Below are positions 36,479-45,094 of a stretch of DNA of 64,000 nucleotides, piece after piece. The position numbers and the translations under genes were made by a program. Numbering within the stretch: the stretch's first letter is position 1; every line of letters starts with the position of its first letter. The notes under the pieces are model-generated. The model worked only from the letters and a program-made list of their open reading frames with translations, was not told the origin of the DNA and ran no database searches. Source of the DNA: Natranaerovirga pectinivora (lineage in GTDB: Bacteria > Bacillota > Clostridia > Lachnospirales > DSM-24629); the NCBI RefSeq assembly GCF_004342165.1, contig NZ_SMAL01000002.1, forward strand, positions 124,001-188,000, given 5' to 3'.

Positions 36479-36593
36479 CATGATAAGTAGTATTCGCAAA
36501 CTTGCTTGCAAGGATTTGGAGATTAGACTTTTATTGAAACCTTGTGTCTGTAGCGTAGGGAAAGGCATGTTACAAGGTTAATAAGATTTTAGA

Positions 36594-36623
36594 TTGAGTT
36601 TATCTTTCAAAACATAGTATAAT
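36594..36623 (+). promoter_or_regulatory. sigma-A-type promoter for GNAT-GH28 unit
   Basis: TTGAGT, an 18-base spacer and a perfect TATAAT lie 50 bases before the GNAT start. An 8-bp inverted repeat, AACCTTGT...ACAAGGTT (36538-36580), lies just upstream and could be an activator or repressor site. Confidence 0.6.
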
Positions 36624-36673
36624 TATATACAAGACTAAGATGGACTTAAAATATATTACCTTGGAGTGAAGCT

Positions 36674-37162
36674 ATGAATATTATAGTACGAAAATATATG
36701 GATGAAGACTTGCCTTTTATGATAGAAATATGGAATGATATAGTAATTGAAGGAAATGCCTTTCCACAAATGGATGTAATAGATATAAAAACTGCTAGAG
36801 AAATTTTCCCATCTCAATCTTTTACAGGGGTAGCAGTTGAAGGGGATGAAATAGTTGGTCTGTATATATTACACCCAAATAATATTGGCAGATGTGGCCA
36901 TATTGGTAATTCATCTTATGGCGTGAAAAAAGGTTGTCGAGGAAAAAATATTGGTGAAAAATTAGTGGTACATAGCTTAGCAAAAGCTAAAGAATTGGGA
37001 TTTAAGATAATGCAATTTAATGCAGTAGTAAAAAATAATAAAGCTGCAATTTGCTTATATAAGAAACTAGGTTTTTCTAGGCTTGGAACAATACCTCAAG
37101 GGTTTTTGCTTAAAGATGGAAGTTATGAAGATATCATTTTATATTATAAAAATATTAAATAA
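36674..37162 (+). CDS. GNAT family N-acetyltransferase
   Basis: This 162-residue protein carries the acetyl-CoA motif GCRGKNIGEKLV at about residues 93-104 and the later NAVVKNNKAAICLYKKLGFSRLGT strand-helix typical of GNAT enzymes. The type is close to Pat/MddA-like small-molecule or protein acetyltransferases, but the substrate is not predictable. It is 15 bp upstream of the polygalacturonase gene on the same transcript. Confidence 0.9.
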   Translation: MNIIVRKYMDEDLPFMIEIWNDIVIEGNAFPQMDVIDIKTAREIFPSQSFTGVAVEGDEIVGLYILHPNNIGRCGHIGNSSYGVKKGCRGKNIGEKLVVHSLAKAKELGFKIMQFNAVVKNNKAAICLYKKLGFSRLGTIPQGFLLKDGSYEDIILYYKNIK

Positions 37163-37177
37163 TGGGGAGTGAGTAGA

Positions 37178-38509
37178 ATGGATAAAAGATTTTACGGAAC
37201 AGAATTTGATATGGAAGAAATTAAAGTACCTTTATTTCCAAGTGATAGGTTTAATATTGAAGACTTTGGAGGAAAGGGAAATGGAAAGGACAGCAATACA
37301 GAAGCATTCAAACAAGCTATCGAAGCTTGTGAAAAAAATGGTGGTGGTACTGTAATTGTTCCAGAAGGAGAATGGTTTACTGGTCCAATTCACTTAAAAA
37401 GCAATGTGCATCTGCGCATAGAAAAAAATGCTATAATTAAGTTTAGTGATCAATTCGAAGAGTATTTACCTGTTGTGTTTACAAGATGGGAAGGTGTGGA
37501 GTGCTATAATTATTCCCCACTAATATACGCTAATGGGTGTGAAAACATTGCTATTACAGGCCAGGGATCTCTTGTGGGGAATGGGAAAAGATGGTGGAAA
37601 TGGAAAAAGCTTCAAAAAAAAGCAGCTAAGAAACTTGTAGGAGCAGAATACAATAATATACCTGTAGAAGAAAGAATTTTTGGTACAAAAGAAGACGCAC
37701 TCAGACCAGCATTTATACAACCTATAAACAGTAAGAATATCCTTATAGAAGGGATTACAGTTATTAATGGCCCTATGTGGACCATACATCCTGTTTACTG
37801 CGAAAATCTAATTATTAGAAAACTAAAGCTTGAAAGCAATGGGCCAAATACAGATGGCATAAATCCAGACTCCTGTAAAAATGTACTCATAGAAGAATGT
37901 TATTTTGAAACAGGGGATGATTGTATTGCTATTAATTCGGGGATGAATGAAGATGGCTGGAGAGTTAACAAACCATGTGAGAATATTGTTATAAGGAATT
38001 GTCATATGAATGAAGGTCATGGTGGTGTAGTGATTGGTAGTGGTATGTCAGGTGGCGTGCGTAATATTTATGCCCATCATTGTAAGTTCACAGGTGGTGA
38101 GAGAGGTATAAGACTTAAATCCATGCGTGGAAGAGGTGGATTTGTGGAGAATATATGGTTTGATCATATACATATAACCGATATGGAAGATGAAATGATT
38201 CAAATTAATATGTTTTATGGGTCAAGTACAGTTATTCCAAATACGGACACACCACCAGATTTTAAGAACATAAATATTAGTAATTTGACTGGCGAAAATG
38301 CTAAAATTGCTATAAGAGTTTATGGATTACCAGAAAATGCATTAGAGAATATAACATTACAAAATATAGATGTATCTGCAAAAAAAAGTATAGAGTGCCA
38401 TAATGTAAAAGGTCTGACTATGTCCAATGTATTTATTAGAACAACAACAGAAGAAGAAGGTGTTTTATCGAAAGTTAGTCATATAAATATAACAGATAGT
38501 ACCTTTTAA
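37178..38509 (+). CDS. GH28 polygalacturonase (intracellular exo-type)
   Basis: This 443-residue right-handed beta-helix enzyme has all four GH28 motifs: NTDG (224-227), GDD (Asp247/Asp248 are catalytic), GHGG (His281) and RLKS. There is no signal peptide, and the long N-terminal region fits the exo-polygalacturonase group that splits galacturonate from imported oligogalacturonides. ATG at 37178 is preceded by GGGGAG; the GTG at 37169 is less likely. Together with the DhuI-like isomerase it suggests intracellular pectin-fragment breakdown. The corresponding transporter and pectate lyases are not in the window. Confidence 0.93.
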   Translation: MDKRFYGTEFDMEEIKVPLFPSDRFNIEDFGGKGNGKDSNTEAFKQAIEACEKNGGGTVIVPEGEWFTGPIHLKSNVHLRIEKNAIIKFSDQFEEYLPVVFTRWEGVECYNYSPLIYANGCENIAITGQGSLVGNGKRWWKWKKLQKKAAKKLVGAEYNNIPVEERIFGTKEDALRPAFIQPINSKNILIEGITVINGPMWTIHPVYCENLIIRKLKLESNGPNTDGINPDSCKNVLIEECYFETGDDCIAINSGMNEDGWRVNKPCENIVIRNCHMNEGHGGVVIGSGMSGGVRNIYAHHCKFTGGERGIRLKSMRGRGGFVENIWFDHIHITDMEDEMIQINMFYGSSTVIPNTDTPPDFKNINISNLTGENAKIAIRVYGLPENALENITLQNIDVSAKKSIECHNVKGLTMSNVFIRTTTEEEGVLSKVSHINITDSTF

Positions 38510-38540
38510 CATTAGAAAATATAGTGAATAAATCATATGT

Positions 38541-38573
38541 ATCCCTTGTATAAGTGTTATATAAGGGATTTTT
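38541..38573 (+). terminator. terminator after GH28 gene
   Basis: A 13-pair stem (ATCCCTTGTATAA with TTATATAAGGGAT, one G/T pair) is followed by TTTT. Confidence 0.85.
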
Positions 38574-38764
38574 AATACCATAATATATCAATATTTTTGG
38601 ATGTAAATTAAGGGAAAAGGCTCTTCAAACTGTAAATAAAGCATAAATTGTGGTATTATAGACCAATGACGTGATAAAGGGTTAGGTTCATTGTGGTAAA
38701 GATAGGGAAGGCAACATAAAATTAAATTACACTAAAAATTAATACAGTAGAGAAAGGTGACGAG

Positions 38765-39685
38765 ATGATTAAAAATAATAAAACAAAGGCAGTTGTGCTA
38801 ATGTTAATATCTTCTCTGAGTTTTGCTTTTATGGGTGCTTTAGTAAAAGTTGTAACAGATATTCCAAGTTTTGAAAAAGCATTATTTAGAAATCTCATTA
38901 GTTTAATAGTAGTGATAATGGTACTGTATTATAGAAAAGAAAGTCCATGGGGTCAAAAAGAAAATAGAAGGTATTTAATTGGTAGAAGTATTTTTGGGAC
39001 TATAGGTTTAGTAACTTACTTTTATAGTATAGATCATTTGTTACTTGCTGATGCTAGTATGTTCAATAGATTGAGTCCGTTTTTTGTCATTATTTTTGCG
39101 GCCATATTTTTAAAAGAAAAAATAAAGAGGTATCAAGTATTATCTGTAGTTGTGGCTTTTATAGGTGTGCTTTTAATTATCAAACCTGGTTTTAATTTTG
39201 GGAATTATTTTAATACTTTTATAGGGCTATTGTCAGGGGTTTCAGCTGGTGCAGCCTATATTTTTGTTAGTTATCTGGGCAAAAAAGAAAATGCTTTTAT
39301 AGTTGTGTTTTATTTTTCTTTAATTTCTACAATCGTTACAGCTATTATGACCATTCCAATTTTTATAATGCCAACTTTACTTGAGTTTATATTACTTGTA
39401 GGGGCAGGTGTATTTGCATCAGTTGGGCAATTCACATTAACTTATGCATACAAATATGCCCCGGCAGGAGAAGTTTCTATATATGTTTATGCCAATATTA
39501 TATTTGCAAGTATACTTGGATTGATTTTCTTCTCTGAAATGCCAGATGTTTTTAGTTTTGTAGGCTATTTGCTTATTATTTTAGCTGGTTATATCATATA
39601 TAAATATGGAAGAACATTTGCGAATAAAGTAGCGGAAGAGGAAAACGTGGAAGAACTAAATAATGTTGAAAATAAGGTAGTGTAA
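38765..39685 (+). CDS. DMT superfamily (EamA) transporter
   Basis: This 306-residue protein has ten membrane segments in two EamA repeats, with VVVAFIGVLLIIKPGF closing the first half and FVGYLLIILAGYIIY the second. It resembles RarD/RhaT-group metabolite exporters or carriers; the cargo is unknown. The last 20 residues form an acidic cytoplasmic tail (EEENVEELNNVE). It is a single gene following the pectin genes; no functional tie is proven. Confidence 0.9.
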   Translation: MIKNNKTKAVVLMLISSLSFAFMGALVKVVTDIPSFEKALFRNLISLIVVIMVLYYRKESPWGQKENRRYLIGRSIFGTIGLVTYFYSIDHLLLADASMFNRLSPFFVIIFAAIFLKEKIKRYQVLSVVVAFIGVLLIIKPGFNFGNYFNTFIGLLSGVSAGAAYIFVSYLGKKENAFIVVFYFSLISTIVTAIMTIPIFIMPTLLEFILLVGAGVFASVGQFTLTYAYKYAPAGEVSIYVYANIIFASILGLIFFSEMPDVFSFVGYLLIILAGYIIYKYGRTFANKVAEEENVEELNNVENKVV

Positions 39686-39733
39686 TAAAAAAAATTAATT
39701 ATTAGAAAATTATTATTCAAGGCTGTTTCAGAA

Positions 39734-39771
39734 AAAACAAAGGGACTTCATATGAGAAGTCCCTTTGTTTT
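39734..39771. terminator. bidirectional terminator
   Basis: A perfect 16-bp stem (39734-39749 with 39756-39771) has A/T-rich flanks on both sides. It probably ended the DMT gene on one strand and the now-decayed ABC gene on the other. Confidence 0.88.
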
Positions 39772-39935
39772 CTACGATAATAACATTCTATCATTTGCTA
39801 ATGATTTATTTCTTTCCTTAGAGTAGAAAGCAAGTAATTTTTCTACTGTCATATTACTTCGCTCTTTTCCTTTTATATCTATAATAATTTCACCATCATC
39901 CATCATAATAGTACGATTACCTATCACTGGTTTAT
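39772..39935 (-). pseudogene. remnant of an ABC transporter ATPase (COG1101/TrpZ-like), C-terminus only
   Basis: The minus strand encodes, in an open frame ending at TAG (39774-39772), the residues GNRTIMMDDGEIIIDIKGKE followed by RSNMTVEKLLAFYSKER and NDRMLLS. This is the C-terminal end of the ATPase of the BMP/TrpXYZ-like uptake systems of clostridia. Upstream of VIGNRT the similarity stops, and there is no Walker A, signature or Walker B, nor a start codon. About 53 of some 260 residues are left. The adjacent terminator fits the old gene end. The recognition is by eye. Confidence 0.7.
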
Positions 39936-40148
39936 AGAAGTATTACAAGCTCCAAGAATTAAAACTGTTAAGAGAAATTAATAATCTGACAAATTTACTA
40001 TGATATAAAACACACATAAATTTATAAAAGAGTTACTAGTAAATATTTAAAATACATACTTTTTAGTACCACAAAAGCATAAATATAATATAGTGATTAG
40101 TACATATACATTATAATCCATTATGGCATATATAGAGGGGGAAAAAAG
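39936..40148 (+). other. non-coding spacer with possible second gene fragment
   Basis: From 39937 to a TGA at 40001-40003 the plus strand can be read as KYYKLQELKLLREINNLTNL, which looks like a coil-forming protein end but has no start. It directly abuts the minus-strand ABC remnant, so the join near 39936 may be a deletion scar. The rest is AT-rich and carries the promoter area of the phosphatase genes; no clear -35/-10 pair is seen. Confidence 0.35.
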
Positions 40149-40997
40149 GTGAACTCCTATGCAGGGATTTTTTTGTTCATTTTGTCTTTATTATTATTTG
40201 GGGTTATTGTTGGTGGTTTTGCTTTTTCCATTATTAAGACAAGAAATAAAAAGGTAAGGTATTTGATTGGTACACATATTGGTAAAAGAGCTATCCAACA
40301 AGACAGTATATCTATTCTTGAACCTTTGGATGGCAATAAAGTAGACTGTATTGCATTACTATCAGATGGAATGAGTAGATTAAATTACGGTGAATATGCA
40401 AGTAGATACGTTGTTTCTCAAATGAGTAAGAAACTATTAGAAATGAAAGATATCTGTAAAGATATAGAAGCATTAAAAAAAGAGGTTTATAGCATTTCAT
40501 ATAATCTTTTCCAAGAGTCATTACAAAAGGGGCCTATGGGAGCAACTTTGATTATTTGTTTAATAAAGAAAGGGTATCTATATTGGTTATCTGTAGGGGA
40601 TAGCAGAATTTTTATGTTAAGAAATAATGAATTAATCCAATTAAATGAAACCCATGACTATTTTAATTTCCTTCTAGAAAAGGTTATGGCAGAAGAAACC
40701 ACTAAAGCTGAAGCAGTTTTTGATGCTCAATGTCAAAATATAACCAGTTATATGGGACAAAAGGTACTAAATCAAATAGACTACAATTTACAGCCATATA
40801 AACTTAAAAAGTATGACAAATTATTTATTTGCACAGATGGGATTACCAAGAGTTTATCAAAAGAAGATATTAAATCGGTGTTAAATAATACTGAATCTAA
40901 TAATGTTGTAGGAAGTATTATTGAGAAGGTTATCAATTATAACTTGCCTGATCAAGACAATATGTCAACTGTACTAATTGAATATTTGGGGGAATAA
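40149..40997 (+). CDS. membrane-anchored PP2C-type Ser/Thr phosphatase
   Basis: This 282-residue protein has one N-terminal membrane helix (residues 6-28, IFLFILSLLLFGVIVGGFAF) and then a PP2C domain. The metal-binding aspartates are kept: QQDS, SDGMS (instead of the usual DGMGG), VGDSRIF, CTDGIT and DQDN. The start is GTG at 40149 with GAGGGGG ahead. It is paired with a soluble PP2C gene 12 bp downstream. No Hanks-type kinase is in the window, so the phosphorylated targets are unknown. Confidence 0.85.
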   Translation: MNSYAGIFLFILSLLLFGVIVGGFAFSIIKTRNKKVRYLIGTHIGKRAIQQDSISILEPLDGNKVDCIALLSDGMSRLNYGEYASRYVVSQMSKKLLEMKDICKDIEALKKEVYSISYNLFQESLQKGPMGATLIICLIKKGYLYWLSVGDSRIFMLRNNELIQLNETHDYFNFLLEKVMAEETTKAEAVFDAQCQNITSYMGQKVLNQIDYNLQPYKLKKYDKLFICTDGITKSLSKEDIKSVLNNTESNNVVGSIIEKVINYNLPDQDNMSTVLIEYLGE

Positions 40998-41009
40998 AGG
41001 GAGGAAATA

Positions 41010-41735
41010 ATGAAAGTTGATTGGGCGTATTTAACCCATAGGGGAGATCGTGAAAAAAACCAGGATGCCTTTACATATTTAGAAGAAGAGGGGAGACATC
41101 TATTTGTATTAGCAGATGGGTTAGGAGGACATAAAAAGGGAGAAGAAGCATCTAGGTTTGTTTGTGATTTTATTCGTAAGAATATTAGCAAAATGGAAGA
41201 CAATAAAATCGAGTCATTAGAAGCATTAACAAAATTAGCAAATAGAGCTTTAGTTGAGTATCAAATACAAATGGATCTAAGGGAGGACATTAAAACAACC
41301 ATTTTAACCCTTCTTTTAACAGAGGAAGTATTTATGTATGTGAGTGTAGGGGATACAAGACTTTATCAGTTATCTAATAAACATATCGTCTTTCAATCCA
41401 AAGATCATAGTCTATGTCAACGGTTAGTAGATATAGATGAACTAGACTATAAGGATATAAGACATAATTCTGACAGAAATAAACTATATAGTGTTCTTGG
41501 GAATAAGGCAGAAATCACCTATATGAATAGTGGATATTTAAAAAAGATCCCTAGTGCTTTTTTATTATGTACAGATGGACTATGGGAACATGTAATAGAA
41601 GGAGAAATAGAAGTAGATTTGTTTAAATCACAAACCCCTAAGGAATGGTTGGATTTACTTGTTAAAAGAGCATTTTGTAATGCAACTTTATATATGGATA
41701 ACATAACGGCAATTACAATTTTTATCAAAGATTAG
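41010..41735 (+). CDS. soluble PP2C-family Ser/Thr protein phosphatase
   Basis: This 241-residue protein has the standard PP2C motifs: RGDREKNQDAF, LADGLGGHKKGEEAS, SVGDTRLY, CTDGLWEHV and MDNITAI. It is of PrpC/Stp type. It follows the membrane-anchored paralogue by 12 bp and ends at a very strong terminator, so the two form a two-gene operon. Such pairs usually act with FHA or Hanks-kinase proteins, which are not seen here. Confidence 0.92.
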   Translation: MKVDWAYLTHRGDREKNQDAFTYLEEEGRHLFVLADGLGGHKKGEEASRFVCDFIRKNISKMEDNKIESLEALTKLANRALVEYQIQMDLREDIKTTILTLLLTEEVFMYVSVGDTRLYQLSNKHIVFQSKDHSLCQRLVDIDELDYKDIRHNSDRNKLYSVLGNKAEITYMNSGYLKKIPSAFLLCTDGLWEHVIEGEIEVDLFKSQTPKEWLDLLVKRAFCNATLYMDNITAITIFIKD

Positions 41736-41753
41736 ATTATCTAGAAAAATGTT

Positions 41754-41806
41754 ATGCGCCCTTTTAAGGAAACACGTGAAATAATTGTTTCCTTAAAAGG
41801 GCGCAT
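41754..41806. terminator. strong terminator after PP2C operon
   Basis: A perfect 21-bp stem (41754-41774 with 41786-41806) including GCGCCCTTTTAAGGAAAC is among the most stable hairpins in the window; the T tract (TTTAT) is weak. Confidence 0.85.
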
Positions 41807-41936
41807 TTATGATTTTCTAACTACTAATTCTAATAATAAGAGAAAAGACAATTTTGTCGAAATTCAAAAAATATAATTGAAAATTAAGGTATTTACGATT
41901 ATAATTATTATATAATTGCTTTTGTTAGAAAATAAT

Positions 41937-41952
41937 TAGTACTATAGTACTA
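41937..41952. promoter_or_regulatory. 16-bp perfect palindrome upstream of c-di-GMP gene
   Basis: TAGTACTATAGTACTA is its own reverse complement and lies 50 bases before the start codon, about where a promoter would be expected. It is a candidate operator. Confidence 0.4.
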
Positions 41953-42002
41953 TAAGGTGATGCTTGATAATTTATATATACAGATAGTATGGGGGAGTCG
42001 GT

Positions 42003-45000
42003 ATGAAACAAATGAAAAACAAAAGTAAAATAAAGCAAAGAATTATAAGTTTATTGATAATTGTAATTTCTTCTTTGGTTATAAGTGGTATTATTTATTA
42101 TTCTGCATCAAGTAGATTATCTAATTATGTAGCATCTTCGTTGACAGAATTAGCTATACAAGGATCAGAAATTGTTTCTCGAGAAATCCGTACTAAGTTG
42201 AGTACTCTTGAAACCCTAGCAAAAGTTGAAGAAATAAAAAATCCCAATGTACCTATAAACGAAAAAGTAAGATTACTTAATGAATATTTTATAACAGATT
42301 CCTATTTAAGAATAAGTATTGCAGATACAGAAGGTTATTCTAGAACAACAGATGAGGCCTCTCTTTATATTGGAGACCGGGATTACTTTCAACATGCACT
42401 AAGAGGCGTATCATATGTATCGGAGACTATGATTAGTCGTGTTGATGGAAGTAATGTCATTACAATTGCAGTTCCTGTTTACTATCAAAATAAAATAGAA
42501 TATGTCTTATATGGGACGTATGCCATTGAAGCATTAAGTCTTATTACAGATAGTATAAAAATTGGTGAAAATAGTGACACCATGATTTTGAATAAAGAAG
42601 GAACAATTCTTGCCCACAGAGAGAGAGAATATGTACACCAAGGCATAAATTATCTAAGTGTTTTTGGGGAAAATGAAAAAAGCAAAATGATAACACAGGC
42701 AATAGAAGAAGGAAGAGCTGGTGCAAAAAACTATCATTATGAGAAGAATAATCGGTTTATGGGGTATGCCCATATTCAAGACACACATTGGATATTAGTA
42801 ATAACATCAGCTAAAAAAGATGTGTTCGGTAGCATCGGACAATTGTTATTAATTATTCTTGGTAGTATTATAAGTACATTACTTGTTTTAATTGTTTTAA
42901 ATTACTATTTAAGATATTTAAAATCAAAGCTTAATAAACAACAGATCATTTCAAAAAATGCAATTGATACAGCCAGTTTACTTGTCATTGGTTTTGATTT
43001 GAATGGTAAAATTTATGAATTCAATCAGCACGCAGTTAATAAAACAGGCTATAGTAAAGATGAAGTCGTTGGTAAAAAAGGAATTTATGATATTGTTCAA
43101 GAAAATGAACAAATTAAAATTAGGAACATTTTAAACAAAGAAAAAGACCATTCTAAGTTTGAATTAGAAATAATTGGGAAGAATGGTCAAAGTATTTATG
43201 GGATATGGAGCCAAAATAGTTTAGAAGATTCAAGGGAAAAGATAGAACTTATTGGTATGGATATTTCTGAAATGATACTTGCCCAGAAAAACCTTCAAAA
43301 TCAACATGAAGAGTTAACAGCAGTTTATGAAGAACTTGCAGCTTCTGAAGAGGAATTAAAAAGTCAGTTTGATCAACTTGCATTTCATAGAGATCAACTT
43401 AAAGATAGTGAAGAACGCTATGAATTGGTTGTAAAAGCTGCCCAAATAGGTATATGGGATTGGAATATTGAAGAAGGCTCTCACTATTACTCAGAGAATT
43501 GGTATGATATATGTGGAATAGGTAAGATGATTGATATTTGGTACCATTTAATTTTAGAAGAAGACTGTGAATATGTAACAAGCCTTATTGAGAGGCAGCT
43601 TACATACAAGAAAGAAGATTTTAATTGTGAGTTTCGTATTTTATTAGGAGAAAACAAGCGTTGGATACGTTTGTTTGGAAAAGTTATTTGGCATTGTAAT
43701 GAACCGTATAGACTAGTGGCTGCATTTTTAGACATAACAGAACAAAAAGAGAGCGAAGAAAAAATTTCAAAACTTGCTTATTATGATCCTTTAACCAATT
43801 TGCCAAATAGAATAAACTTAATTCAACATTTTAGGGAGGTTGTTATTCAACAACGTAAAGCGGCGCTTATCTTTTTGGATTTGGATAATATTAAGTTGGT
43901 AAATGATACATTTGGCCATAATTTTGGAGATTTATTAATTATAGAAGTGTCCAAAAGATTAAATTCAGTTAAAGATTATAAATTTGTAGTTTCAAGATTA
44001 AGTGGGGATGAGTTCGTGATCCTATTATTAGACTCAGAAGAAAAATCAACAATTAATGATTACTGTACTTCATTATTAAGACTACTGAATAAAAGTTATC
44101 AAATCAATAATACAAAACTACATATTACAGGAAGTATGGGGATTGCAAGGTTTCCTGAAGATGGTCTAAGTTTTGAGGCGTTATTAAAGCATTCAGATTT
44201 AGCTATGTATAAAGCTAAAGAAAATGGTAGAAATCGCTTTGTATTTTATGAAAAGAAAATGAATGAAGAAGCAGTGCAGAAAATGACCATAAAGAATTAT
44301 TTAGTAAATGCGTTGAAAAACAATGAGTTTGTTCTACACTATCAACCTCAGTATAGTATAGAAGAAGAGAATGAGATTACAGGCTTTGAAGCTCTAATTC
44401 GATGGAATAGTCCAGAATTAGGCTTTGTGTCGCCAGTGGAATTTATTTCCGTTGCGGAAGAAAATTATATGATTATTCCAATAGGGATATGGGTGTTAAA
44501 AGAGGCCTGTAATTTTATAAAAAAATACAATGCTTATATGGAAAAGGAACATATAATATCAGTTAATATTTCAATTTTACAATTGTTACAAGATGATTTT
44601 GTAGACATGCTGGGAGATGTTTTGGAAGAAGTAAATTTAAAACCCTCTTTACTAGAAATTGAGATTACCGAAACCATGTTGATAAAATCTTTTGATACCA
44701 TAGTTGTGAAACTGGAACAGATAAAGGAAAAGGGAATTCACATTGCCTTAGATGATTTTGGGAAAGGATATTCTTCTTTAAGCTATTTAAGACAACTTCC
44801 AATTACAACATTAAAGATTGATAAATCCTTTATAGACAATATAGAAATAATGGATGATGTAGACAATCTTACAGAGTCTATTATTTACTTAGCTAAGAAA
44901 ATGGGGTTAAATACTGTTGCAGAAGGTGTTGAAACGGAGAAACAATTAGAATATCTAAAAAGAAATCAGTGCCATAAAATACAAGGATATCTTTTTTCAA

Positions 45001-45050
45001 AGCCTCTTAAGGAAGAAGATGTTTATAAAGTGAGTGGTAAATTGAAGTGA
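42003..45050 (+). CDS. Cache-PAS-PAS-GGDEF-EAL cyclic-di-GMP protein
   Basis: This 1015-residue membrane sensor has TM1 at 17-35, an extracytoplasmic dCache-like domain at about 36-277, TM2 at 278-301 and a PAS domain near 316-425. A coiled coil follows (430-460, QNQHEELTAVYEELAASEEE), then a second PAS at 470-580, GGDEF at 590-745 and EAL at 765-1005. The GGDEF signature is SGDEF (Ser667), which may lower or keep cyclase activity; the substrate-binding residues elsewhere look normal. The EAL half has E796-A-L, DDFGKGYSSLSYL and EGVET, all intact, so phosphodiesterase activity is likely. It would respond to an external ligand and adjust c-di-GMP for motility or adhesion. Confidence 0.93.
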   Translation: MKQMKNKSKIKQRIISLLIIVISSLVISGIIYYSASSRLSNYVASSLTELAIQGSEIVSREIRTKLSTLETLAKVEEIKNPNVPINEKVRLLNEYFITDSYLRISIADTEGYSRTTDEASLYIGDRDYFQHALRGVSYVSETMISRVDGSNVITIAVPVYYQNKIEYVLYGTYAIEALSLITDSIKIGENSDTMILNKEGTILAHREREYVHQGINYLSVFGENEKSKMITQAIEEGRAGAKNYHYEKNNRFMGYAHIQDTHWILVITSAKKDVFGSIGQLLLIILGSIISTLLVLIVLNYYLRYLKSKLNKQQIISKNAIDTASLLVIGFDLNGKIYEFNQHAVNKTGYSKDEVVGKKGIYDIVQENEQIKIRNILNKEKDHSKFELEIIGKNGQSIYGIWSQNSLEDSREKIELIGMDISEMILAQKNLQNQHEELTAVYEELAASEEELKSQFDQLAFHRDQLKDSEERYELVVKAAQIGIWDWNIEEGSHYYSENWYDICGIGKMIDIWYHLILEEDCEYVTSLIERQLTYKKEDFNCEFRILLGENKRWIRLFGKVIWHCNEPYRLVAAFLDITEQKESEEKISKLAYYDPLTNLPNRINLIQHFREVVIQQRKAALIFLDLDNIKLVNDTFGHNFGDLLIIEVSKRLNSVKDYKFVVSRLSGDEFVILLLDSEEKSTINDYCTSLLRLLNKSYQINNTKLHITGSMGIARFPEDGLSFEALLKHSDLAMYKAKENGRNRFVFYEKKMNEEAVQKMTIKNYLVNALKNNEFVLHYQPQYSIEEENEITGFEALIRWNSPELGFVSPVEFISVAEENYMIIPIGIWVLKEACNFIKKYNAYMEKEHIISVNISILQLLQDDFVDMLGDVLEEVNLKPSLLEIEITETMLIKSFDTIVVKLEQIKEKGIHIALDDFGKGYSSLSYLRQLPITTLKIDKSFIDNIEIMDDVDNLTESIIYLAKKMGLNTVAEGVETEKQLEYLKRNQCHKIQGYLFSKPLKEEDVYKVSGKLK

Positions 45051-45053
45051 TAA

Positions 45054-45094
45054 AGAATAGTAGCTGATTGAATTAGACAATCAGCTACTATTCT
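45054..45094. terminator. bidirectional terminator overlapping nhaC stop codon
   Basis: A perfect 17-bp stem (45054-45070 with 45078-45094) ends in TTTTTT. The last codons of the convergent nhaC gene lie within its right arm. Confidence 0.9.

Noticed and set aside
36275-36568. 97-codon minus-strand ORF over the end of the DhuI-like gene
   Set aside because: It overlaps the conserved isomerase end and its terminator, has no ribosome site and no family pattern.
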